This document shows positions 23,514 through 36,492 of a stretch of 64,000 nt of DNA, piece by piece; within the stretch, counting starts at the first letter, position 1; every line of letters starts with the position of its first letter. Under the pieces are notes generated by a model. The model saw only the letters and a program-made list of their open reading frames with translations, was not told the DNA's origin and did not search any database. The translations under genes and the position numbers were made by a program. Origin of the DNA: Crossaster papposus (Eukaryota; Echinodermata; Asteroidea; Velatida; Solasteridae). Location: NCBI GenBank assembly GCA_037893245.1, contig JBAIAA010000594.1, positions 1 through 64,000 on the forward strand, given 5' to 3'.

Positions 23514-23861
23514 TAAAGGTATGATACCACTATTGGTAATTGCTTGAATTATCATTAATGTGTGGATTTGGGGGGTTGTATTTCATAGTAAATATCATTT
23601 AACTGACCTGTTTTACAATCATGGATGCCGAGAAAAGCACGAAAAACAGCGTTTGTTTTCAACCGGCATTGGGCAGTTATTCTTATGTTATCTTTGTTTT
23701 TTTGTTATAAAATTATATTTTTCGGAATAATTACAGGATATCTAGCCCAATCATTTTGCTGGATGCCTAGAATCATTATTTACTTTCAAATGAGTAAGAC
23801 ATTTCTTAATAACTTGGTAGTAAATATTTTCGATATCTGCAAATGGTGTATCCTACCTTTA
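23514..23861 (-). repeat. MITE family A, copy 3 (inverted)
   Basis: Reverse orientation relative to the copy at 2009-2395: it begins AAAGGTATGATACCACTATT and ends ATTTGCAGATATC-type sequence in inverse, closing on GGTGTATCCTACCTTTA. The central GC-rich hairpin is absent. Another inverted-repeat element (23863-24694) sits directly at its right edge. Confidence 0.85.
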
Positions 23862-23862
23862 G

Positions 23863-24694
23863 GCCCCTGTCACACTTGTCCGAATCTATAATTCCGTTCA
23901 TAAACCGATCTGAAATATTATTAATTCGGACACGTTCGGAGCGAAATGTCAAAAAACCAGCCAGAAATGAAAATACACCGATCATAATCCGGTCTTATTC
24001 CGGATCTAATAAGTTGCTATTCCGATTGCAATCCGTCTATATTCAGAACCTCTCCGATCATCACCGGACATGCCAAACTTTTAACAATTCATTGATCTCA
24101 AGACCGACCGCTTTTATAGCAATTTTGCCGTCTCCGGATCTCCCGCTGAACCGGAATTTATTCGGTATATGATCGTTATATATAATTATGGTAGATGACG
24201 ATGTTCGTTTAATATGCGGTATTACATCGTGGTAATGCGGTATATCATCGGATTTAGTGACATCAAAGTCGGTGCGTCCGTCTTTTGATCGACATTACAA
24301 TGGTGTGGGTTCGGAATGAACTCTGAAAACATACGGTTATCGATTGGAATCGGAGGACTTTTCCGTACTCTTCCGTACCTATTCCACATTGCAACGAATG
24401 GCAACGAATGAGTACAGTGTGTTTTCCGTGCATTCCGTGCATATTCCGTGTGTATACCGGAGACCGTCCGTATTAAGGTTGCCGCGACAATTCGGAGAAA
24501 TTATTAAACAGGTTCAATAATTTCTCCGAGTTCCTCAGTGCCTCACCGAACGTACACAAGTATATAGCGTTGGAAAACCGAGGGAAACCGAGGGAAATCC
24601 GTTTAAGTTCAGTTCAAACCGATTAAACACCGAATTCACAATTTTTTGCTCGGAACATGAACGGAGTGACGATTCGGACAAGTGTGACAGGGGC
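23863..24694. repeat. DNA element with perfect 24-base inverted repeats
   Basis: The left end 23863-23886 begins GCCCCTGTCACACTTGTCCG and the right end 24671-24694 is its exact inverse. TTTA flanks both sides (23858-23861 and 24695-24698), consistent with a 4-base target duplication taken from the edge of MITE copy A3. The 832 bp interior is non-coding and full of TCCG/CCGA words. It is a non-autonomous element of uncertain superfamily. Confidence 0.75.
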
Positions 24695-24719
24695 TTTAAA
24701 GTCAATGCCCCAGTCTAGG

Positions 24720-27700
24720 ACGGAGGTGGGAGGTGGCCGACGCTGGATCTCCGTCTGCTCCCAGAACTCCTGCGGGACGTCAGCGGGGTAGCGTGGGGAG
24801 GGGGCGCTCTAGGGGGCAGCAGTCTTCCCAAGGGGCTGGCTTGCTATGGACGCGCCGACGAAGAACTCTCCGTACTGCTGTTCCCCGTAGGTCTGCAGCA
24901 GTCGTACCAGGACCTCGTAGGTGTGGACCACACGCGACCGCAGCAACCTATGGCCGTCGCCGTCTACCCCACTGGGCGTACTCTCTAGACGCCAGTTGTC
25001 CCGCAGGTGTTCGCACAAGGGAACCGGTATGTAGGTGTCCGCTGGACGGCGCCGTCCACTTCCAGCCGCATCCAGGTCCCGTCCGGCAAAACTTGTGGCT
25101 GCCGATGCCACCGGAGTGCTGGTGTTTGGGAAGCGCTGGGGGTTCCGTCTGGGTTCCGCCCCTCGCTCGGGCCAGCGGGGATGGATTACCAGGGATGCCT
25201 TCCCTCGTGCAGCTGTAGTGACGTCCTCGGCGTTGCTCTCGGCTCCAAGGTAGTCGGGGTGGGGGTGGCCAAAATTGCCCCTCCCGAGCCTGGCTCGGTT
25301 GGCTTGGCTGGGGAGGCCGGGAGGACCGCTCCGAGTGGTCGTGGTCCCCCGGCTCCCCCGGCTCACCCGACGAAGCTGGGCTCCGTTGTTTCTTAAGCGG
25401 GGGCGGCGACGGAGATTGTCCCGCTGGGTGGTGGTCCTGTCCGCCGAGAGGGAGGTCTGGGCTCCTCTGCCAGGAGAGACGAGGCGGAGAGGGCTCTCGG
25501 GCGGTCGGATCGAGGAGCTCTATTTCATCGCCGCTGGGGTGGATAACTAGCTGGTCGATCTCCGCCCTTTACCTCGCCACCAAGCCTTCCCGGCAAAATC
25601 GGCGGTGCCGGCTCCTGATGGCCTCCTTGACCCCACAGCCTTTCTCGCACGCGTATGGGCGCTCCAGGTGGAGCTGCTCACAAGCGGTGCGCATATGCCT
25701 CCGGCGGTTGCTGCTCCGGGTGAAGGTCTTCCCAAAGTGGGGACACGTCACGGGAAAGTTCGGTTAGTTTGAGACAATAGCGGCTAGGCTGGACTGTTAT
25801 CTGGCCGGCAGAATTAAACTTCTCCGGTCCCGGCCTTGTCGGTGTAGAGGGTGGCCGATCGCACCCCGCATCGGGCTCGGCTAGTTATGGACCCGATTTT
25901 GCGCCCGCCTCACCCGGCTCGTCAGGGGCGGCATCCGCCTCTGCAATTGGTGTGGACGCCTCTGACTCCGTTTGTGCCGGTGGTTGTTTCTCCTCGCCCA
26001 ACTGGTCACCCATGTCCTCTGGCGGGTCCGCACAAGGAGCATACGGCGTCGGACTTGGTAGCGGTGACCCATGCCAGTCTGGAGGCGGATGTCCTTCCTC
26101 CGCGACCCGGTTGGGCTCCACTGGTTGATCATGTGCAACGCGGCTCCACCAGTCCACCTGGGCGTCGCCCAAGTATGGTTTCAGCCTGTTGAAGTGGACC
26201 ACCTTGGCCTTGGAGCGAGGTGACTTCTGGATCTGGATCTGGTGAAGTAATCGGCCACCACCATGGTGCTTCTATTCCCGGCCGTTGTCTTCAGAAACCT
26301 GCCGTGAGGTCGATCGCAATGCGCTCCATTGGCGCCCCCACCAAGTGCTGCTGAAGTGGGGCCCTGCGGGGTCGAGGGGGTAGCTTCTTGGACCCAAACT
26401 TGTGGCACTTCCGGCACCGCTCTTCTGCGTGACGTCGCATCCTCCTGAAGTACACCGGAGCCTGTTATAGCCGGGCAACCGTCCGGGCGATGCCTAGGTG
26501 CCCCGATGTCCTACGTTCATGGATCCCCTGCAAGACGTCCTCCACCCGCGTCCGTGGGACCACAATTTTCCATGTCGGCGGTCCGCCACGGAGCTGCTCC
26601 CACTTTACCCGCAACACGCCGTGGGACAGTCGCCGAGTCTCCCACTTCGCCCACCAAAACTTCGTGCCCTCGTCAAGGGCCGAAACGTCCGACCAGCCGG
26701 GTCTGGGGGCCTATTCTCTAACCACTGTACGATCCTGCCCAACTTCGGGTCGCCGCGCGGTTCCCGCTTCAGCTCCTCCGGCCCCTAAACCTCCAGGAGT
26801 TTCTCCACAGTGGTGACTTCCTCCTGTTCAGCTCTTGCGACGGCTCCCAGGAGGGGTCCCTTGGTATAACACTTGTGGCTAACCTCACTCGATCGCCCAC
26901 ACTGGCCGCACGGGATTTTAGAGACGGCGTCAGCGTTCGTGTGTTTCTTGCCGCCCAGTGTTCCACGTCGAACTCGTAACACCCCGGTCTCTGAATCCAC
27001 CTTGCCGTTTGCCCCTACGATTCACGGAAGTTCAACCGCCACCGTAGCGACCCATGGTTTGTTCTGAGTAGAAACCGTTTGCCGCGGAGATAGTGCTTGA
27101 AATAATGCACAAAGTGGACCACGGCCAACAACTTTCTCCAGGTGGTGCAGTGGTTGCGTTCGGCCTTAAACAGGCTCCCGTAGGCGATCACTTGTTCCCC
27201 CTCTTTCCCTTCTTGCGACAGCACTAGTCCGATTGTGCAGTTGCTGGCGTCCGTGTCCAGGATGTAAAGGTGCTCTGTGTCCGGGTAACGCAGCACAGGC
27301 GCTGTAGTAAGCGCATCCTTAAGGTGTTCGAATGCCGACTGACAAGTACCCGACCAAAAGAAAGCCTTTTTGTTTCTGGTGGTAAGGGCATGGAGGGGGC
27401 GGGCGATCTAGGCGAAATTCACAATGAAACGCCTATAATAAGAGTCGAGGCCCAGAAAACTCCGGACCGCGACCTTCTCTGGGTCTGTCCTATACCCCCT
27501 AGGCAGACACGAGGTGTCCCAGGCAGGACACCTCCTTTTTGAAAAGATTGTACTTCTTGGGCTTGAGTCTCAATCCGGCGGCGCGGAACCGTTCCAGGAC
27601 GACTTCTAACCTTTTATGATGCTCCTCAAAGTCTGCCCCCACACGATCACGTCATCCAGATAGACCACCGCCACCTGCCATTGCAGTCTCCTCAGCACTT

Positions 27701-28620
27701 GCTCCATTAGGCGCTCGAACGTCACAGGGGCGTTGCACAACCCGAACGGCATCACTGTGAACTGGTATAAGCCGTTCGCAGCTCCTCGTTCCAGGAGGTC
27801 TTGTAGATGAGGCGGTACCTCCGGCTGTGCGTCTGGGGGAGAGGGGGGGGGGGGGGGGTGTTGGCTGACGGCAGGTCCTTGCTGCTTGTCTTCCAGCTCG
27901 GCACGTCCAACCGGCTAGAAGAGCCAACCAACTGCCCTGGTAGATTTTCACAGGGTCGGCCGTCTGGTTGAAAACCCTCCCCGGCACGGTTCCATTATTC
28001 GTGTCAACCAGGCCGGTGGCGACCGCAACCCGGCAGTTGTCCGTGGCCTCCAAGTTGGGGTACAACATCCCGACTCTCGCCCGCGACTCGCTTTTTATCT
28101 CGCCGGCGAGGATCGCCTCGTGTTCGGCTGGAACTATCATGCTATCCACCACCTGCACTTTCGCTACCATGGACTTGTGCACGGTGCCCTCCAGGGGAAC
28201 CGTCTTCCCATTGGGGGTGACCGTGCGGTCGTTCCATTGCCACTCACAGTACTTTGCCAAGAAGTCGATCCCCAAGATCACGTCGGGTTCATTCTCGGCC
28301 ACGGTAAAGGTGTGGTTCACGCAGAGGTCACCCACCTGCAACTCAAAGTTTTCCCTTCCCTTCGTCGGAATATGCGCGCAGTACGCACCATAGCCATTCA
28401 GCGTCGTTTACGCATTCCTATTATAACGGCCAGGGGTTAGTGAAGTGTAACGTCTGTGCCAGTTGGCCGGTAGGGGGCACTAGTGCGATTCCACGGTGGA
28501 GTCGCCTAGTGGTCCCTGCCGGTAAACCTGGGAAACCCAGCGTTTTCTGCCTCTCACTCAGCCATGGCATTCGGGTCTTCCCATGGGACAACTCGCCCCA
28601 TTTACGAGCAAAGGCCGGTA
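24720..28620 (-). mobile_element. Ty3/Gypsy LTR retrotransposon fossil
   Basis: A GC-rich block on the minus strand with the parts of a Gypsy pol region in the usual order: a retropepsin-like segment (about 28340-28000, ILGIDFLAKY), reverse transcriptase (about 27800-27600, FTVMPFGLCNAP and YLDDVIV), RNase H (about 27296-27015, TDAS), the integrase zinc-binding region (about 26560-26380) and the integrase C-terminal VHFNRLKPY (about 26200). A Cys/His-rich segment (about 25750-25570) and further GC-rich sequence follow. Gag was not recognised and the terminal repeats could not be delimited. It is clearly broken, with well over ten breaks, and therefore old. It differs from its AT-rich surroundings in composition. 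Confidence 0.85.
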
Positions 28621-28735
28621 TTGCATGCTGTAGCTTTTACTCCTTGATTACAATGATACAAATTACGTCGTAGAAGACCTATGGTTTTGTTGGCTTTGGT
28701 GACAGCTTTGACTTTCAAATTATCTTTACAACTAA
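28618..28735 (-). mobile_element. LINE fragment (post-RT region)
   Basis: The minus-strand frame reads KVKAVTKANKTIGLLRRNLY and then HCNQGVKATA. This resembles the conserved stretch downstream of reverse transcriptase in many LINEs (KANK.LGFLRRNL...VK..AY). It is a short internal fragment next to the Gypsy fossil, which may have inserted into or beside it. Confidence 0.6.
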
Positions 28736-28884
28736 AAGTATTTTTCTCAATCTGTCGTGTCTTAATCAAAACTATTTCAACCTTTTGCAAAAATAAGAAT
28801 GGTCGATTACTCAGTTACTCCCATTTTAAAAAATGGCTGTGTTTAAACATAGCACACTCTGAAAAGTATTGTAGTATCCTATAT

Positions 28885-29200
28885 AATAATACGCTACTCT
28901 CTGTCTGTCTGTGTGTCTGTCTGTGCGCGCTTTTTCGTCCCCTTCCCGGGGTCGTGCGGCGTTCAAACTCGGTGGGTGGGTCCGGCTCGGTCCCCGCAAG
29001 AACCAGTTTGCATTCGCTAGGGCGTGCGAGGTCAAAGGTCATCTAGGGGTCACCTTTTTGAAGTTGGTCGGATCGTGCTTAAACTCGGTGATCGCAATGC
29101 TCGATGCGAAATAAAACGGGTTAGCGTTTTTTCGGGTCTTCCGGGGTCAAAGGTCGTCTAAGGGTCGAATTTTCAAAGTTTGTCCTATCGGGCTAATGGA
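28885..29200. repeat. Repeat with CTGT-rich start and duplicated GGTCAAAGGTC units
   Basis: It starts TATATAATAATACGCTACTC followed by CTGTCTGTC repeats, then a GC-rich part with two diverged units about 110 bases apart, each with GGTCAAAGGTC(A/G)TCTA(G/A)GGGTC. The abrupt composition change suggests a mobile element, possibly Helitron-like, but no diagnostic end was identified. Confidence 0.35.
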
Positions 29201-32200
29201 CTGGGAAAAAAATTCTAACCCAGGAGGTCATTCAGGGGGTGAAACATCCCTTCACAATAATGGTTTGGGCCAAAAGCCATAGAGTTGTGCAGACAAATCG
29301 AAATCTGATCCCTTTGTGTTTAGCCGCTGTCAAAAATAGTCTCTGACATCTCTTTGAGCGGCCTTGGTAGAGAACAAACACAGCTGTTATCAATCGCCAC
29401 CCAGATATCCCCTGGGGGGTAGTTAGAGCTGTTGGTCGTTGTTATCATGTATCATATGGCTGTTTCATGTCTGTATTGCGCAATACTGATTTCAATGTTT
29501 ACATGCTTGCAATGGATGTCCTTAAAAAAATACATAAAATAGCCAGAATGTTTAAATCTTTGATATGTGTGTCCAGGGTCCTTATATCCATCTGTTGAGA
29601 CCGTGAGAAAAAGATTTGTACCCCCAAACACAGTTCATTACCCCCAACATAAAACGTCCCCCCTTTGGAGGCACGAGGTGCCTCGACATGTTTCAAATGG
29701 CTTAACTATACATTTAATATATGAACATGATAATGGATATCCTGTCACCAAAACTTATTATTGGAATAGTGTTGGTAGTGCTAAAGCTTTTTGCAGGATT
29801 GCAGTGATTCGTTACTGACAAGTGGTAGTGTCACGGGAAGAAGTCTACAAGCAGTGCTGATTTCGCTCATATAAGGTAATGCATTGGTTTTTATATCTAA
29901 GTTGAATTTAAATAACTTTAATCAAGGGAAAATGGTGTATCAATAATTCAATACATTCTTATAACTGTTACAAAATAATGCTCAAAAGGTGTACGCCTGT
30001 GTATCTGTATCATTGCAGCCAATTAAGTTTATGCAAGGTCAGCAAAATATTTTGTAAATCAATTATTAGTCTGTCAGATGAAGCAATCACACGAGAGTTG
30101 TGTTTGTTTAATTTTGATTTGGAAAATAAAATGGCAAAAGCAATTATATACTTCATTTGACACCTAACTCTCCATGATAGAGTCAACATATCCACAATCC
30201 CCATCCATCCAGGGAAGTAGCTACAAACCCGAGAACCGACAAACCCCGGGTGACCGCCTAGTGATGGCTATACTACATTTATGGTAACTATTAATATGTT
30301 TACATTCGAACACTATGCCATTGCGAAAGCAGGGAGTTTTTTTTCTTGCATTTATAACTGTGGATGACTATCGATTCTTGTTAAATTTGCAACACGGTAA
30401 ATATCTTCCTTGTTGATCGAGATGCCCCATTTAAGGATATATTCTCCTTTTTTACACTATAGGAAATATTGGAGTAAAACATCTACAGGTACCGTACTTA
30501 AAGTCTCAGAAATTTGATTGAAACGTCAACTGTGACATTACAGTGCTGAAGTGGCTAACATTGTTTAGGCCTATATAATATACTTCAATCAAAATTATTC
30601 TTTGTCAACAATTGGCAATTATTATATTTCAGATGTATCTAGATAGATTTACACCAGTTCCCTTTTGACTGTCGTTCTTTATACAATATTGTCAGGCTTT
30701 ATAGATCTCGTTAATTACAAACCAATTGCGTAAAGCCGCCCATAAATATACATTGTACATGGACATATTGGGAATACAAAATACCTTGTAACAGGGACAG
30801 CATTATTAGTGATGAAAAAGAAAAAGATTATAGACCTAATTTAGGAATCAGGACGTTGTATTAACAGTGCTCTTATTTTTAGGGTTCGATGGTATATAGA
30901 TTTTATTCTCTCTTTTTGTTATCAACTATTTTGTGTAATATTCATTCATTTTGTAAATAAATCCATTTGTATACAGAGACAATCAACCAGAAATCTTTGC
31001 TTCCACACCAAATTTCAGTTCAATTCATTTTTCAGTAGTTGTAACCGCTCGGTTGTGCAGAGAGAGTGGTCAAGCAGTTCATCGTTGTCCTCCATCTTCC
31101 TTCCACTCTCCCCGGTTACACACTAAGATCGAAATATTAGGCTCTTTTTATTTATTTGTATATTTCAAATCAGTCCAGTGAGAAAGTAGTTCGCAGCAGT
31201 TTCATTCATTTGTAATAACTATCTGACGACACTCACAAATGTTGTGATTTCACCGTGCATAACCAACCACTATAATAACAAAAGTTGTTAATACTACCAT
31301 TAAAAAAAACCAAGGCGACAAAGTCTTTATAGTTGCACAACTGGTTTTTATTATTATTTTCTTTATACTACATTTTACTGTCAAAATGGGTAGATACGTA
31401 ATATAGGTATCCTTGCTATACAAAATAATACAGAATATTAATAAATAGCCATGCAACTGACCAACAGGGGTCAACAGAGGGCGTGCATTTACAAAGCATT
31501 AAAAAGTCGTAAACGGAGCACCAATAAATTAGGGAAACTAAACAGAAACCTATACAAAAACCCGTTGAATTGAAAACTATCCTGAAAGAAATTACTAGAA
31601 ATTTCAAAGTGACAAAAAAATTGGCAAGGCGGGACTCGAACCTACTGCAAAATATTTCCAAATGGTGCGTAATTCTCATATTACTGTTGATATAGCATTT
31701 GAATGACAAATTATTTCCTTTCAGAAAAAATATTGCATCCTGACGCCACTTTTTTAAATGAAGGTCAGTCATTGCACAAATGTGGAAAAATCATGATTTT
31801 GAGACAATGTTCCCATGTTGTTAGAAATAACAATGTACATGTACATTGAAATGCGCTCGACTTTCCATAGACTTAGTTTGTACACAACTGAAAAAGTGGC
31901 ATCTGGATTACATTTTTTCCTTCAAATTTAAACAAGTAGAAAGGTCTACCATGGCTTTCACTGCTCGCGTCATAAGTCACGAAACGTTTGTCAAATCCTC
32001 CTTTACCGGGTTCGATTATTTTAAAGTCTTTACAATTTTCTAGTTTTAAACAATTTTTATAAAATACAAAAAATATCTGTATACGCCAATCATCAATGAC
32101 GCAGGTTTGCATCATATAAAATGTATTGGTCACAATTGGGCAGTTTATCATACACACAATAACTACCACGTTTTGTCTGACACATCTTACGCACTGAAAT

Positions 32201-35200
32201 GGTGCTTCGACAAATGCAAATCTTGGGAACCCAAAGCTATAACCATGCATGGAGCTATAAAATAACCTGTAATGTTCACCCCTTTGACTGTGTGGATGGA
32301 AGCGTCGATTCACAACAAAGGGGTATTCGTGTGATCAATAGAGGGACGATTATACTAAGCACCACATCACATACAAGGAAGCCCTACAACAATTAATTAT
32401 TTAAAAATCAATTTTTCCCACATGAAAATAACTCGCGATGGCGAGAATCAAAGCCGTGATGTCATTGCTTGAATGACTGCGAAATGGCCATTAATTTTGT
32501 AAACGTGGAATTTTGTCTTTAGTGTCTTTCCAAAAATTGAAACATGAACATGACCTTGTTATTACCAAAAACAAACAAAAAGAAATCAGAATTTTGTCAG
32601 AATTGCGTGTTAATGCTTCAAGAAAGCAGTTTTTGAAATTCAACAACCAGAGATTTTAACAGTGGATGTTATCTATGTACGAAGATTATATGGAGCCATT
32701 TAAATAATTGTGCATTAGTATCAGTCATTTTTGAAGATGCGAGCAAAGTCTGTTTATCGTGGATGGCCTTGAATACATTTGACTGTGGACTTTTCATAGC
32801 AATTTTGGCACTACAACTAACACTGTACACTGTCAATGATACATGAATTAGTCTATGTAGTTACACTTAGTTTACACATACACAATATACAGCAATAAAC
32901 CACAACAACACGTGGTCTGAGTAAGGTTCTCACATGTTTATAAACTATATTACACAAGTCAAATGACACGAACTTCGACTAAAAAAAGGTGGTAAATGTT
33001 TCTATAAAAAATAAAAACCACGGATCCATTCATTCATAATAAATTTCAGATAAATTTTTACAGAGACAACGTATACAGGACATTCATAAAATTGACAAAA
33101 AACATTAATAATACAATAGTAGTAATGTCCATATATTTCAGTTTTCAACAACCACGTCATGATATCATAGTAATCTACATAAGTTGTGCACCAGCTATCA
33201 AATATTCATGGCGTACATACCTAAACTCTACTACGTCACAACTACTTAATATTCAACAGTCCCGTACAACACGAATGGCTAGCATCACACCACAAAGTTT
33301 AATTCTTGAATTTGTTATAGAAAAAGGAAGATATTTAAAGTGTCTACTATTTAATAAGCTGTCCACCTACACACTGAATACATCGCACGGCTATTTTAGC
33401 TCACAACTTCCAGTTTCACATGTACAGGGTTATAACTCATCATACCCCGAGATGAAAAAGAAGGGGAAAATGTATTGCGAGTTGCGACTCCTTAAACATG
33501 ATAAGAAATACAAATATCTTATTTGAATGAAATGCTTCAAAGTAATCTATTCACGTCGGGTGACGTTGTTGTCTTCAGTTATTCCAATCGGCACTGTTCT
33601 GAACATACAAACTTTAGTTTTTGCGATCCAAATGGACAATAGAAACGGTTGGACAAGACCCCTAATCAGACAAACTACGTGCATATGCAGATATCCCTTC
33701 GCAATGCATCTGCATAGTGACAAGATACGAATATGCAAAAATTCGAACATCAGGAACTGGCATATGTCATAAATATGCAACGTATTATTTTTAAGTCAAT
33801 TCTGCATATTAATGCCATTCACAATTGCGTCACACTTGCGTTACGATGATAAACGCATAAACATGCAAAATACTACACACTGAAGTATTGCATAAAGAAC
33901 ACAGAAAGGTCATCCAGGGTCATTTGTCTTCCTATTCTTCATCATTTGGTATTTGATTCTTTACAACAACAACAACATTATAAATATTAATATTTCAAAA
34001 TAAAAGACCCTTTGTCTGTACATGTACATGTATGTCTACTCTTTTCTATAGTACGAATTCTAAAGAGCCAGAAACAGTAGTTAGTAAAACAAAAATTGAT
34101 CAGATATTTGTGCAGTCATCAGTTGGCTCAAGTAAATGTTCGCTCTTCGTCGTAGTCAAAACAGGGCAAGGGTGGTGGGTACGAACGAAACGCAAATGGA
34201 TATGGATATGGACATTTTTCACCTTTGGTATTGGCAGACAATCCCTGTCAGCTGAAGTATTTAAATATACCACCGAATACACCCTCAAATAATTATCACA
34301 CCAAACTACCAAAAATCACAGCCAAAGCCAAAATGGACCCAATCCCAACAAACCCTGTTAAGTATTTTCTGAATTTGAAGTTCAAGTGATATATCCAGAT
34401 ATTTTGCTGACTCAATAGATGAAGTTGTTAACAAGTGGCGTCACTTGCATGTTCCTAGTTATCTGACACAGCTCTATATTTTTTGCAAAGAGGTCAAGCA
34501 AATGGATTTGAATATAACTGAGAAATTCAGTTAAAAAAACTTTATTTTTCTGTTTGCACGAAGGTAATCGCATTTATGAATACAATAAGCCGAAATGAAC
34601 CTGTCTATCCTTCGTTATTAACCTTGCGTATGTTCAGATTTTATCATCAAAACTAATAAAGGACTATAGTAGTCACTAGACATTATAGCACAGTTATAAT
34701 TTACACTCGAGGCTGAGAACCTTAATGGAATAGCAAACTAAAATTTAACAGATCAAAAGTTTGGCAATTTAAAAGAAAACGTATTAAATGGTTACATTGG
34801 CTTTCGATATACCGTACCCACAATAAGATTTCTTTGATGTTTATCATTAGGCCGTCGAAAGAGGGCGGCATTTACCACAGGCCCTTTGTTGTGTTGCAGT
34901 GAGGTATACATGGTTAATTAGATTTCTTTGTTTTCTGTTTACCAATGCACATCACATACTTCTTTATTTCCCACCCATCAACTCTATCCAAAAGTATATG
35001 TACAGAAGGTGGGGCAACTAATAAGCAAAATTAACTGAACCGTCGTGTAAATTTGGCAGGTGCTAAAAAAATGAGGACAGCACCTGATGGCGGCTAAATG
35101 CATTAAGGCAATGCTAAATCAGGGTCAATTGTCACGGAGCAGCTACAAGTACAACGCAAACATAGCTCAGCCAATTATGTGCTAAGCTTGAGACAGCCAA

Positions 35201-36142
35201 GTACCAGTCACAAGCAATATACACCGCACGACATTCAACTGGTGACCTTTTGTTTTCTGTGCTCAGGAAATGTATGCTTTTATATAAAGCTGTATGAAAT
35301 TAGACACTTCACTGATGAGCACGCCAATCATTCAAGTTGGTGTGAAATTCAATCACATAACTGCCTTACCGAGGCCATTATCCACATACTCAATGAAATT
35401 TGGACTAAGCTAAATTGCTATAATGTTGGTGGAAATGTGAGGTTTACAAGAAAGTATGGTACCAAGATATCAGTCATTACATCCGTCATCACAAGAAGTG
35501 TATCTGTTTGTTGCTGGAGGATTTGGAATTTGTAGATGTATAGCACAAAGACCTGAACACAGTATAAGTCGCCCAACTCTGACCCCATGATAAGGGAAAA
35601 TCGTGATTGCGTAAATAAAATGATTTTGTTTCTAAACAGACCTTTGAAGATTCAAGTCTCGGTTCATTGTCAGTGTCACTTATTGGTGCCAAATGGTCGT
35701 GCTTGGTGATTATATGGCCCAATCAGAGTTCAAGCTTACGTGAATGGCTAGATTAAGTTGTCCACATGTGTCCATAAAATGGGTGTTTTTAGTAGTAGTG
35801 GGATTTAAAAATTAGGCCTTTCGTGTGTTTTTTGACACAGCTAAACAAACTTTATACTAGTGGTTTCTTTAGCATGCCCATTTGAGTTTCCATCAATTGT
35901 TTCCCCACAGTACAGCTCACAAGTGTTTTGGTAAAGACACAGTGGTCACTGAGTCCTGCAAACGATACAGAGTCAATGGGGGCACCTTGCTCATCACCTT
36001 TTGTTGGCATGATTGTGAGCTGGATGGGAACTTCGAGTGAAATCAAATAATCGGTATTCGGTTAAAATTTAAATAAAAAAAATAGGAATACCGGATTTTG
36101 AAACCTGACTTCTCCCACCACTATATTTTAGTGGCCACTTAA
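29201..36142. other. Intergenic DNA between the channel and soxD, nothing coding supported
   Basis: Nearly 7 kb of AT-rich DNA. Open frames up to 144 codons (33092-33526) lack any family resemblance or exon signals. A tRNA-like fragment lies at 31623-31650. A block at about 34020-34300 is open on both strands without a recognisable product. Confidence 0.5.
31623..31650 (-). repeat. tRNA-like 3' fragment (SINE remnant)
   Basis: GGCAAGGCGGGACTCGAACC is the inverse of a tRNA T-arm and acceptor end. It matches the tRNA-like unit at 60363-60434 and is likewise preceded by AAATT. Only the 3' third remains. Confidence 0.5.
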
Positions 36143-36248
36143 TGGCCACTAAAAACTCGGGGGTCATGAGTCAAATTTGGCTAGTAGACAGTTAGTGGCC
36201 ACTAAAAACTCGGGGGTCATGAGTCAAATTTGGCTAGTAGACAGTTAG
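36143..36248 (+). repeat. Perfect 53-base tandem duplication
   Basis: Two identical copies (36143-36195 and 36196-36248) beginning TGGCCACTAAAAACTCGGGG. They are preceded by a further partial GTGGCCACTTA. The lack of differences implies a recent duplication. Confidence 0.95.
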
Positions 36249-36492
36249 CCCAACTGTTGGACTATGGCCAGTCAACTGTTGCTCGTATATTACACTTTGA
36301 CAAATTATCTACAATCTGAAGTGGTTGGCCACCTTTTACTTACAATTCACTATATAACGTCCACTGTTTTTGCCCAGATGCGACTTTCATCTGTGTTTAT
36401 ATGTTGACGCGAATGAGGTATGGGCAACTATGCACATGTAACGCTTTAAGTTTATATTGCTATCTATGTAAAATACATATTTACACACTTTC

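Noticed and set aside
24733-25550. Long plus-strand open frames over the Gypsy fossil
   Set aside because: GC-rich shadows on the strand opposite the fossil, with Arg/Pro-rich low-complexity products.
33092-33526. 144-codon plus-strand open frame
   Set aside because: AT-rich, no family resemblance, no splice or start context, and composition like the surrounding intergenic DNA.
35852-36046. 64-codon minus-strand frame with TIMPTKGDEQGAPIDSVSF
   Set aside because: No ATG start, no recognised family and no clear splice sites; too short to support.
36143-36248. CRISPR-like repeats
   Set aside because: Only two directly adjacent copies without spacers, in animal DNA.
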